Shown here in pieces: positions 1 to 6,560 of a DNA stretch of 20,926 nt (position 1 is its first letter; each line of letters begins with the position of its first letter). This stretch comes from CAZYSK01 sp964649415 (GTDB lineage Bacteria; Chloroflexota; Anaerolineae; B4-G1): assembly GCA_964649415.1 (NCBI GenBank), contig CAZYSK010000094.1:1-20926 (forward strand), written 5' to 3'. Position numbers and translations under genes: made by a program. The notes beneath the pieces were generated by a model that had not been told where the DNA came from, ran no database searches, and saw only the letters and a list, made by a program, of their open reading frames with translations.

Positions 1-348
1 TACGAACCGAAGACCTGCGCTCGTAGTGAGCGCGGATGGGTACATCCGTTCGCAGCGCACCGGAGCAGCGTCCCCCTCCCCGTTCGTAGTGAGCTACGCA
101 GCGCAGCGGAGTAGCGTCCCACGGCACTCCAACGGCACTCCGGCGGACCTGCGTGCCTCACTACGAACCGAAGACCTGCGCTCGTAGTGAGCGCGGATGG
201 GTACATCCGTTCGCAGCGCACCGGAGCAGCGTCCCCCTCCCCGTTCGTAGTGAGCTACGCAGCGCAGCGGAGTAGCGTCCCACGGCACTCCAACGGCACT
301 CCGGCGGACCTACGTGCCTCACTACGAACTTCGTGCTTCACTACGAAC
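1..348. repeat. Two tandem copies of a 161-bp palindromic intergenic repeat plus a partial third end
   Basis: The segment starting TACGAACCGAAGACCTGCGC at 1 recurs at 162, giving a period of 161 bp; copies are 1-161 and 162-322 and are nearly identical, followed by a degenerate end at 323-348. Each unit contains the 12-bp inverted pair GTTCGTAGTGAG (82-93, 243-254) and CTCACTACGAAC (157-168, 318-329), so each can fold into a large hairpin. No credible gene lies here; the open frames are by-products of the repeat. It lies immediately 3' of the radical-SAM gene, and the last codons of that gene run into its right end. Confidence 0.85.
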
Positions 349-1753
349 CTAGTCTCCTTGTTCCCTTGTCTCCTTGTCCCCCCGTCCCCTTGTCTCCCCC
401 CTCCCGGTGCTGCAAATACAGCGGACACCCCCCACCGCAGATGGAGAACTCGGGGCACTCGCGGCACTTCTGCGGCGCGTAGCGGCGCTCGCGCAGCGAC
501 CGGGCCAGGTCGTGGTTCCAGATGGCGTCCCACGGATCGCGCAGGATGTAGCCCAGCCGCTCGTAGTAGCTCTGGCAGGGGATCACCGCCCCATCAGGCT
601 CGACGCACATGTTGTACAGCGCCGCCGTGCAGGCCTTCACGCCCAGCTCCAGTTGCAGCGGGGAGAGGGCACAGTACTGCGTGGGCGTGTACCAGATCAG
701 GCGCAGGCCGTGCCGCCCCGCCGTCTCACGCACGCGCTCGAGCACGGGGACCAGCTCCCCCTCGCGGAAGCCCGTGCCGACGGTGGCCCCCCGCCCGGCG
801 TAGATCAGGCTGTTGCAGGCGAAGGTGGGCACCCCCAGCGACGCGATGAAGGCCACCGTCCGCTCGATCCCGTCCACGTTCTCGCGCGTCAGCGTCGTGT
901 TCGTCGTGGTGTAGAGGCCGGCCGCCACCGCGTTGCGCACCCCCTGCACCGTCTCCCGCCAAGCGCCCTCTGCCCCCACCATCGAATCGTGGACCGCCTC
1001 CGCGTGCGATTCCACCGTGATCTGGGCGTGATCCAGTCCCGCGTCGATCAACCTGCCCACGTAGGCAGCGTCGGACAGCCGCCGCCCGTGCGTCAGCAGC
1101 CCCGTCACCAGCCCCAGGCCCTCACCGTAGGCCACCAGCTCGACCAGGTCCTCGCGCAGCGTGGCCTCGCCCCCGGTGAAGCACACGTGCGGGATGCCCA
1201 CGCCCCACACCCGATCCAGGACGTCCTTCCAGGACTGCGTCTCCATCTCGGGGTAGTCAGAGGGTCGGGCCACGTAGCAATGGGGGCAGGCGTTGTTGCA
1301 GCGGTAGGTCAGCGCCAGGTCCATGCGGTAGGGGGCCGTGAGCGCGACGGAAAAGGGGTCCACCCGCTCGACGTCCAGGCCGAGGATAGGACAGGTGGAG
1401 GGGTCGGCGGTCACGAGCGTCTCGATCTGCGCCCTCATGTGGCGGAAGTCGGCCCGGGCGGTGGCGGCTTCCACCCGATAGCGGCGCACGATCCCGCGCA
1501 CGGCCTCGTCCTCGGGCACGCCCTCCAGGACCAGGCGGGCGTACTCGGCGGCGGTCTGATTCAGGTGCAGCACGCGGGCGGCGTTGATCGCCAGCAACCC
1601 GCGGCCATCCGGGTCGACGCGCAGGTGCACGCGCACCCGCCCGCCGGCCTCGTCGCGCCGGTCGTAGGATCGCAGCCCAGCGGGCAGCGAGCGAGGCGCC
1701 CGCAGGCGCTCGCGGAGGCCGCCATTCCGTCGCAGCCGGTCGAGGAGCGACAT
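341..1753 (-). CDS. Radical SAM/SPASM peptide-modifying enzyme with N-terminal PqqD-like domain
   Basis: Predicted 470-residue radical SAM enzyme. Residues about 40-115 resemble a PqqD-like RiPP recognition element (the stretch around LLAINAARVLHLNQTAAEYA). The radical SAM core follows, with CNNACPHC (Cys152, 156, 159; Cx3Cx2C) for the 4Fe-4S cluster and FTGGE (193-196) for SAM. The C-terminal SPASM region has Cys375, Cys393, Cys430, Cys433, Cys439 and Cys443 (ending CGGGCP), which would hold auxiliary clusters. In this family such enzymes modify peptides, for example by thioether or C-C bond formation. The start at 1753 is chosen because it lies 8 nt after the stop of the upstream membrane-protein gene; no strong Shine-Dalgarno is visible, suggesting translational coupling. 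The last 20 or so residues (EGGDKGTGGQGDKGTRRLGS) are encoded by an intergenic-type pyrimidine repeat, so the native end may have been replaced. The substrate is inferred to be the Cys-Ala tail encoded just upstream. Confidence 0.9.
   Translation of the reverse strand: MSLLDRLRRNGGLRERLRAPRSLPAGLRSYDRRDEAGGRVRVHLRVDPDGRGLLAINAARVLHLNQTAAEYARLVLEGVPEDEAVRGIVRRYRVEAATARADFRHMRAQIETLVTADPSTCPILGLDVERVDPFSVALTAPYRMDLALTYRCNNACPHCYVARPSDYPEMETQSWKDVLDRVWGVGIPHVCFTGGEATLREDLVELVAYGEGLGLVTGLLTHGRRLSDAAYVGRLIDAGLDHAQITVESHAEAVHDSMVGAEGAWRETVQGVRNAVAAGLYTTTNTTLTRENVDGIERTVAFIASLGVPTFACNSLIYAGRGATVGTGFREGELVPVLERVRETAGRHGLRLIWYTPTQYCALSPLQLELGVKACTAALYNMCVEPDGAVIPCQSYYERLGYILRDPWDAIWNHDLARSLRERRYAPQKCRECPEFSICGGGCPLYLQHREGGDKGTGGQGDKGTRRLGS
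353..402. repeat. Short 8-bp-period pyrimidine repeat (about 6 units)
   Basis: Units of the type CTCCTTGT/CCCCTTGT follow each other about six times. The same unit builds the longer tract at 7053-7172. Here it lies inside the 3' end of the radical-SAM gene and supplies its last residues. Confidence 0.75.
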
Positions 1754-1761
1754 AGACAGGT

Positions 1762-3594
1762 CTAGCGCCCGCCCCCGGCGCAGGCACACGCGCACCCCGC
1801 GCATGCGCAGGCACAGGCGCAGGCACAGCCGCCCCCACCCCCTCTGGATCCGCCACTCCGGTATGAGGAGGAGGATGGCTTCGGCGGCGGGTTGGTCACC
1901 TGGGTCACCTCGCCGGTGAAGCCAGTCAGGTTGCGGACGATGTTAGAGCTCGTGCCCTGGATGCCAGTGACGATCGAGGCGGCGAAAGCGCCGCCGGGCA
2001 GCGTCGGCAGGGACACGCCCCCCCGGCCCGAGGTGCTCGAACTGGGCGCGCGCCCCGTCCCCGCAGCACCCGTGGCGACGCGCGGCCCGGCGGTCGCCCA
2101 GGGGCGATAGTATCCCCACCACATGGGGACAAAGACCGGCCCGGTGCGGAAGGCGCGCTGGGTGCGATCCTCGAAGTCGTCGTCGAGCATGGTCCACTCC
2201 AGGCCCTCGTCGAAGCGCTGGCTGCGCACCTCGGGCGTCTCGGCCCCCTCGACCTGCTTCCACGCCCGGTCGACGATCCCACGGTAGTACTGCATCGTCT
2301 CCTTGCGGCTGAAGCCCTTCATCTTGTTGTTCACCGCCTTGACCAGCCCGACCATCGTGCTCCGGAGATCCGTCTGGCTAAGCGTACCGTCCTTGTTCAC
2401 GGCCTTCAGGAACTTCTCCTCGTACGGGTGCAGCCCTTCGGGCAGCGGCTCGCTGACCTTGACCTTCAGCGGGGCGTCGTCCAGCACGGTCACCGCCCCC
2501 TTCTTCAGCAGGCCGAAGAGCATCATCGTCAGCACCGTGTTCAGCGGCGTCTCCAGGACGATGGCGGCCTCCACCGCCGTCAGTCCCCGCTTCACCCCGA
2601 CGCCTTCGACCTTCATCGTCGGCGGCAGGTACTTCATGCGGCGGCGACGCTGCGACCAGATGGACAGGCCCATGAAAGCGGCAAAGCCGCCGAAGATGAG
2701 GAACAGGGGATTGCACAGAGCCCCGAAAATGCAGGTCACCACGCCCGCGATCGCGCCGAAGATCTGATCCAGCGCCGAGGGTCCCTTCTGGATGGCGTCC
2801 TCGTCCACGTACTGGCGGGGGAAGGAGGCGCCGAAGGTGTACTGCCGGTCCGGTTCGGCCGACCCGTGCTGCCACGTGTAGACCACCCGCCCCGCGTCAT
2901 CCAGCCCGGTCTCGGGCTCGTCGTAGGGCCAGCCCGACGGGCTGCGGTGCCACCGGGGTTCCTCGGGCTGCACGCCCGGCGGCAGGTGGAAGCGCACCGC
3001 CAGGTTGGTGGTGCCATAGACGTACTCGCTCCCGAACCAGGTCGGCGAGAACTCGGTGCTGGCGTACTCCGCGTCGTCGCTGTCCTCGTAGAGCATCGTC
3101 CCCACCCGGTCCACGACCACGTGCACGGTGCCCGTCTCGCCGGGGCCGATGGTCCCACCCCCCAGCCACACCGCGACCCCGTGATCGACGTACTCAGACT
3201 CCTCAATGTAGGAGATCGGCTGCCCGCCCACGTCGGCGCGGATGCCGGAGAGGGCATACTCGTCGTTGGGCAGGCCCACGTCCACCACGTCGATCGGGTG
3301 CGCACCGGAGTCGCAGGTGAAGGTGAACCAGTACTCCAGGCTGACCGAGCCGTCCTGGTTGATGTGCACGTCCACGATCTCCTGATCCAGCGAGAAATAA
3401 TAGTCCTGGGCGTATGATGTGAAGGGCAGACACAACAAGAGACAGACGAGCGCCAGCCGGACCACCCAAACCCACGGCCCGCCACCCCGCCGCCCTCCCG
3501 ACGGACCGCCGGCATCCTGCCGCCCTCTGGATGGACCGCCGGCATCCTGCCGGCATGAATTGCGTACAAACCCTTTCGAGGCACTTGTCTGCAT
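1762..3594 (-). CDS. DUF2207-like membrane protein with C-terminal (Cys-Ala)n tail, putative radical-SAM substrate
   Basis: Predicted 610 residues. An unusual N-region of about 40 residues precedes a hydrophobic signal segment (41-62, ending near SYAQ). Then come a beta-rich exported domain (about 63-265), a long hydrophobic stretch (278-313, one or two helices) followed by a positive patch (QRRRRMK), a probable cytosolic winged-helix-like region (about 330-440) and a Ser/Gly/Pro-rich linker. The C-terminus is GGGGG-(CA)5-G-(CA)3-GGGR with Cys at 590, 592, 594, 596, 598, 601, 603 and 605. The order resembles DUF2207/TPM-type membrane proteins that end in Gly-rich tails; the alternating Cys is striking. 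The start at 3594 has AGGAGG (3601-3606) six nt upstream. Two 10-residue repeats (RQDAGGPSxG) at about 15-34 come from a 30-bp DNA repeat. The tail should face the cytosol, where the radical-SAM enzyme encoded 8 nt downstream could reach it. Being the substrate is inference. Confidence 0.85.
   Translation of the reverse strand: MQTSASKGFVRNSCRQDAGGPSRGRQDAGGPSGGRRGGGPWVWVVRLALVCLLLCLPFTSYAQDYYFSLDQEIVDVHINQDGSVSLEYWFTFTCDSGAHPIDVVDVGLPNDEYALSGIRADVGGQPISYIEESEYVDHGVAVWLGGGTIGPGETGTVHVVVDRVGTMLYEDSDDAEYASTEFSPTWFGSEYVYGTTNLAVRFHLPPGVQPEEPRWHRSPSGWPYDEPETGLDDAGRVVYTWQHGSAEPDRQYTFGASFPRQYVDEDAIQKGPSALDQIFGAIAGVVTCIFGALCNPLFLIFGGFAAFMGLSIWSQRRRRMKYLPPTMKVEGVGVKRGLTAVEAAIVLETPLNTVLTMMLFGLLKKGAVTVLDDAPLKVKVSEPLPEGLHPYEEKFLKAVNKDGTLSQTDLRSTMVGLVKAVNNKMKGFSRKETMQYYRGIVDRAWKQVEGAETPEVRSQRFDEGLEWTMLDDDFEDRTQRAFRTGPVFVPMWWGYYRPWATAGPRVATGAAGTGRAPSSSTSGRGGVSLPTLPGGAFAASIVTGIQGTSSNIVRNLTGFTGEVTQVTNPPPKPSSSSYRSGGSRGGGGGCACACACACAGCACACAGGGR
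3503..3552. repeat. 30-bp direct repeat inside the N-terminal coding region
   Basis: GGACCGCCGGCATCCTGCCG occurs at 3503-3522 and again at 3533-3552, a 30-bp period, so the gene frame is kept and the protein shows a 10-residue repeat. The unit is itself partly palindromic (CGGCATCCTGCCG), like a REP element that has entered the gene's 5' end. Confidence 0.8.
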
Positions 3595-3626
3595 CAGCTC
3601 CCTCCTGGGCGGCCGCCTGGCCGCCC

Positions 3627-3995
3627 TCACCACTTCGGCTCCTCGACCATCTGGTACGCCGTGCCACAGTAGGGGCACGAGATGAAGATGGCGCCCTCCC
3701 GCAGCTCGATGGAGTCCTTGCTCAGCTCGGCCCCGCAGTTCTGGCACTTCAGCTTCTCCAGCTCGACGTCACCGCTGAGGTCGATCTTCTGGATGATCTC
3801 CTGGGGCGGCTGGGCGGGCTTGGGCTCGCGGAACTTGACCAGGGCAATGATGCCCAGCCCGATGGCCACGCTGATCACCCCGACGACGATCCAGCCCGGG
3901 TTGCCCTCAGGGCTGAAGGCGGCCCAGATAAAGAGCACGCCGAACAGGATCAGAATCCCCGCGACGATGTAACCGATGATCTTTCCTGCGGACAT
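3627..3995 (-). CDS. Small two-helix membrane protein with C-terminal zinc ribbon
   Basis: Predicted 122 residues. Two hydrophobic segments (about 7-27 and 34-53) are followed by a short linker and a ribbon with CQNC (Cys84, Cys87) and CPYC (Cys107, Cys110), the spacing expected for a structural zinc site. The start at 3995 has AAGGAG at 4001-4006, five nt away. The stop lies 32 nt before the DUF2207-like gene, so it is the first gene of a three-gene unit with that protein and the radical-SAM enzyme. The ribbon should lie in the cytosol if both helices cross the membrane. It might help hold or present the Cys-Ala tail, but nothing in the sequence proves this. No closer family is recognised. 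Confidence 0.85.
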   Translation of the reverse strand: MSAGKIIGYIVAGILILFGVLFIWAAFSPEGNPGWIVVGVISVAIGLGIIALVKFREPKPAQPPQEIIQKIDLSGDVELEKLKCQNCGAELSKDSIELREGAIFISCPYCGTAYQMVEEPKW

Positions 3996-4017
3996 AGTGG
4001 CTCCTTTCCTACCCCCC

Positions 4018-4116
4018 AGACTTCCGAAGTCTAGGCCATAGCTCCCAGTAGCATAGCTCGCGGCTTCCGCAAGGTGCCAGACGGGTCAAATGAACTACTG
4101 AAGACTTCGGAAGTCT
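4018..4116. repeat. Pair of 15-bp palindromes (AGACTTCnGAAGTCT) flanking 69 bp
   Basis: AGACTTCCGAAGTCT lies at 4018-4032 and its reverse complement AGACTTCGGAAGTCT at 4102-4116. Each is a perfect 7-bp inverted repeat around one base. They sit in the leader/promoter region of the zinc-ribbon operon; the inner copy lies about 12 nt upstream of its Shine-Dalgarno. They could be operator sites, RNA hairpins or the ends of a very small mobile repeat. Confidence 0.7.
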
Positions 4117-4168
4117 AATGTGACAATGGTAGCAGCGTGATGCGTGTTGCGTATCCACCCGTTTGTAG

Positions 4169-4187
4169 GGGCGCGGTTTTCGCGCCC
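4169..4187 (-). terminator. GC-rich hairpin downstream of the methyltransferase gene
   Basis: GGGCGCG and CGCGCCC form a 7-bp stem with loop GTTTT, 13-31 nt beyond the methyltransferase stop codon. There is no U tract in the minus-strand transcript, so it may be a weak terminator, an mRNA end stabiliser or simply a REP-like repeat. Confidence 0.4.
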
Positions 4188-4199
4188 TCCCCGCCCTCC

Positions 4200-5018
4200 C
4201 TAGACCCGCAGCACGCGCCGGCCCAACGCGTAGAACGTGGGCACGTACAGCGTGCGCCGGCCAGATTTCAGCCCCCGGCGGTCCACCGCGCGCAGGCGCG
4301 CTAGCTTCCCCGCAGCGAGCACGCCGTCCAGGTCCCGCGCCCGCATGGTCCACTCGGCCTCGAAACCCTCGTCGGGCAGGGACGGGAACTCCCAGCGCCC
4401 GGCCATCACGCCCACCGTCCCGTGCAAGCCCGCCGCCGCGAACAGCTCCCCCAGCCGCCGGCCCAGTTCAGGCTCGGCCCCCTGCCGCCGCAGGGCCTCG
4501 GCCTGGAGACGGCCCACCGGAGCCATCTCCGGCGGATAATCCACCCGCCCCCCGTAGTCGGGCTCGGCACAGGCCAGCACAGCGCCGGACGGCCGGACCA
4601 CGCGGGCCATCTCCCGCAGCCCCTGCGCCGGGTCGGCCAGCCACAGCAGCAGGTAGTGACACACCACGACGTCGAAACAGCCCTCCGGAAACGGCAGCGC
4701 GTGCGCGTCCCCCCGCACGCAGATCACGCCGTCACTCTGCCGGCGAGCGAACGCCAGCAAGCGCGCGTCCACGTCCAGCCCCACCACCCGCGCGGCGCTC
4801 CTGCGGGCCAGCTCCCCCGCGACGGCCCCGGTCCCGCACCCAACCTCGAGCACGTCACGGGATTGGGCCAGGCCCGCCTGGCCGTAGAGCCACGTCCGCG
4901 TCGGGCGCGTCCAGCCCGCCTGCACGCGGAACCAGGCATGCCACTCCTCAGGCGTCAGCGCCGCTTCCCCCCAGCTTCTCTCGCTCCGGATGGTGCCAGA
5001 TGGCGTCCCACGGGTCAT
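4200..5018 (-). CDS. Class I SAM-dependent methyltransferase
   Basis: Predicted up to 272 residues with a Rossmann-type methyltransferase core: motif I VLEVGCGTG (56-64), the acidic end of strand 2 at GLDVD (80-84), strand 4 FDVVVCHYLLLWL (115-127), and a post-motif strand with RPSGAVLACAEPDYGG. The acceptor is unknown. The ATG at 5018 overlaps the 3' end of the cluster-less radical-SAM gene by 71 bp; a later non-ATG start (for example a CTG near residue 21) would shorten the overlap, so the exact start is uncertain. The overlap argues for translational coupling with the radical-SAM paralogue, making it a plausible accessory enzyme of the same pathway. It could also be a small-molecule methyltransferase with no link. 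Confidence 0.85.
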   Translation of the reverse strand: MTRGTPSGTIRSERSWGEAALTPEEWHAWFRVQAGWTRPTRTWLYGQAGLAQSRDVLEVGCGTGAVAGELARRSAARVVGLDVDARLLAFARRQSDGVICVRGDAHALPFPEGCFDVVVCHYLLLWLADPAQGLREMARVVRPSGAVLACAEPDYGGRVDYPPEMAPVGRLQAEALRRQGAEPELGRRLGELFAAAGLHGTVGVMAGRWEFPSLPDEGFEAEWTMRARDLDGVLAAGKLARLRAVDRRGLKSGRRTLYVPTFYALGRRVLRV

Positions 5019-6192
5019 GCAGCAGGTTGCCCAGGACGACGTTGTAGCCCTGAGCCGGGAGCACGTCCCCGTCGGGCTCGACGTAGAGATGCTGGCGCAC
5101 CACCTGCTCCGGCGACAGGCCAGCCTCCACCTCCACCGGGTTCACGTGGGAATAGGGCGCGGCCAGGTCCCAGACCAGCGTCAGGCCGCGCTCGTGGGCC
5201 GCGCTCTGCGCCGCCTCCAGCGCGTCCCGCCACCGCTCAACCTCGTCCGCAGCCGCGCCGCGCAGGGGGCTGCTGAGCGCGACGGCCGGGACGCCCAGGT
5301 CGGCCACGTAGGCCACCGTCTCGGCCACCGAATCGGCGTTCTCGGGCACGACGAGCACGTGGACGACGACGTAGATGTCGCCATCGAGCATGTTGCGCAG
5401 CCCGGCCACCGTCTCCTCCCAGACCCCCGCCTGCCCGACGATGCGCTCGTGCACGTCCGCCCGGTGCGACGCGAGCGTGATCTGGACGTGGTCCAGCCCG
5501 GCCAGCAGGAGCGCGTCGGCGTATTCCCGATCCCGCAGCCGCCGCCCATCGGTGAGCAGGCCCGTGACCAGGCCCTGCTCCTCGGCGTAGCACACGAGCG
5601 TCACCAGGTCCTGGCGCAGCGTGGGCTCGCCGCCGGTGAAACACACGTGCGGCACGCCCACGTCCCACAGCATCCACATGACACAGCGCCACTCGGCCGC
5701 GGTCAGCTCCCGGTCCACCCGGCGGCGGGCCTCCGGGTCCAGCCCGCCCGCATCGTCCACGCGGTAGGTCAGCGCCAGGTCCGCGCGATAGGGAGCCGCG
5801 GTGTCGGCCGAGAAGGGCTCGACCCGCTCCATGTCCATGTAGGTCACCGGGCACAGGTCCTCGGTCGTGGCCAGCGTGGTGACGTAGTCACGCAGGCGCT
5901 GGAAGTCGGCCAGGGCCGTGGCGCGGCCGACGCGATAGCGCCGGGCCATCGTGCGGGCCGCCTCCTCCCCGCCGCCGCCCAAGATGAGCAGCCGGGCGTA
6001 CTCGGTGGCGGTCCGGTTCAGGTGCAGGACGGTGGCCGCGTTGACGATGAGCAGCCCGCGCCCATCCTCCTCCACGCGCAGGTGCAGGCGGTACTGCTCC
6101 TCCGCCTCCGGCGGAGTCTGGTAATGCAGCATCTCCCGTGAAAGGGGCTTGTACGGTGCGAACCACGACTGGAGTCTCTCGCGCAGGGACAT
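4948..6192 (-). CDS. Cluster-less radical-SAM paralogue with PqqD-like domain (probable pseudoenzyme)
   Basis: Predicted 414 residues, colinear with the intact radical-SAM enzyme at 341-1753. Shared landmarks: an N-terminal MSL start, a PqqD-like domain (about 36-105; GLLIVNAATVLHLNRTATEYA), ERVEPFSA, PYRADLALTYR, VCFTGGEPTLRQDLV (183-197), GLLTDGRRL, and the end segment YVEPDGDVLPA with DPWDAIWHH. The radical-SAM cysteines are all gone: LALTYRCNNACPHC in the intact protein is LALTYRVDDAGGLD here, aligning without a gap. The SPASM cysteines are also missing, and the protein stops just after DPWDAIW, where the intact enzyme continues to its last Cys cluster. The frame is intact and other motifs are kept, so it looks selected rather than decaying. 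AGGAGG (6197-6202) lies four nt before the ATG. It probably binds peptide and perhaps SAM without doing radical chemistry. Confidence 0.88.
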   Translation of the reverse strand: MSLRERLQSWFAPYKPLSREMLHYQTPPEAEEQYRLHLRVEEDGRGLLIVNAATVLHLNRTATEYARLLILGGGGEEAARTMARRYRVGRATALADFQRLRDYVTTLATTEDLCPVTYMDMERVEPFSADTAAPYRADLALTYRVDDAGGLDPEARRRVDRELTAAEWRCVMWMLWDVGVPHVCFTGGEPTLRQDLVTLVCYAEEQGLVTGLLTDGRRLRDREYADALLLAGLDHVQITLASHRADVHERIVGQAGVWEETVAGLRNMLDGDIYVVVHVLVVPENADSVAETVAYVADLGVPAVALSSPLRGAAADEVERWRDALEAAQSAAHERGLTLVWDLAAPYSHVNPVEVEAGLSPEQVVRQHLYVEPDGDVLPAQGYNVVLGNLLHDPWDAIWHHPEREKLGGSGADA

Positions 6193-6402
6193 CGTACCTC
6201 CTCAAGAAAGCCTCGCCTCAACCCCCGCAAATCGGGGCCACCGAGCTCGGAAGCCAATACCTGGACAACGTCACGCGCGAAGCGCAACGAGGCAGGAGCA
6301 CTTATTCTAGACCTTCCATCGCGGCGCTCGTTCAGCATGTAAAACCCGGCACGGTCCAGGTAGTCACGTTCGGATGGAATCCAGGGCCTGAGCCTGGTGG
6401 AG

Positions 6403-6431
6403 AGTGTAGCACAAGTTGGGCGGGAGCGCAA
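6403..6431 (-). promoter_or_regulatory. Sigma-70-type promoter for the cluster-less radical-SAM gene
   Basis: On the minus strand, TTGCGC (6426-6431) and TACACT (6403-6408) are 17 nt apart, with TGC just before the -10 (extended -10). The -35 overlaps the palindrome GCAATTGC. The start point would be near 6396, leaving a leader of about 200 nt. The same arrangement recurs at 13997-14025. Confidence 0.6.
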
Positions 6432-6444
6432 TTGCGAGAACAGG

Positions 6445-6532
6445 ACAAAGCCCAAATCCCAAATCCGAAAGCCCAAAGGGAAATGACAAATGGACAAATG
6501 AGCAAATCGGCAAATGGAGGAATGGACAAATA
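6445..6532. repeat. A-rich heptad/octad tract, copy 1
   Basis: A run of 7-9 bp units of the type AAATCCC, AAATCCG, AAAGCCC, then AAATGGAC and AAATGAGC. It abuts a promoter on the upstream side and closely matches 14041-14135. The phased A runs could bend DNA or act as an UP element. Confidence 0.8.
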
Positions 6533-6560
6533 ACGCATAGGAAGCGAAATCGGGCGTGGG

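Noticed and set aside
374..3417. Long open frames on the plus strand opposite the radical-SAM and DUF2207-like genes
   Set aside because: They are mirror frames of high-GC genes, rich in Arg, His and Pro, without ribosome-binding sites or motifs. The minus-strand frames carry clear domains.
4045..4089. Possible promoter for the zinc-ribbon operon (TTGACC, TTGCGG, TATGCT in the minus strand)
   Set aside because: No -35/-10 pair with 16-18 nt spacing scores well, so none is assigned.
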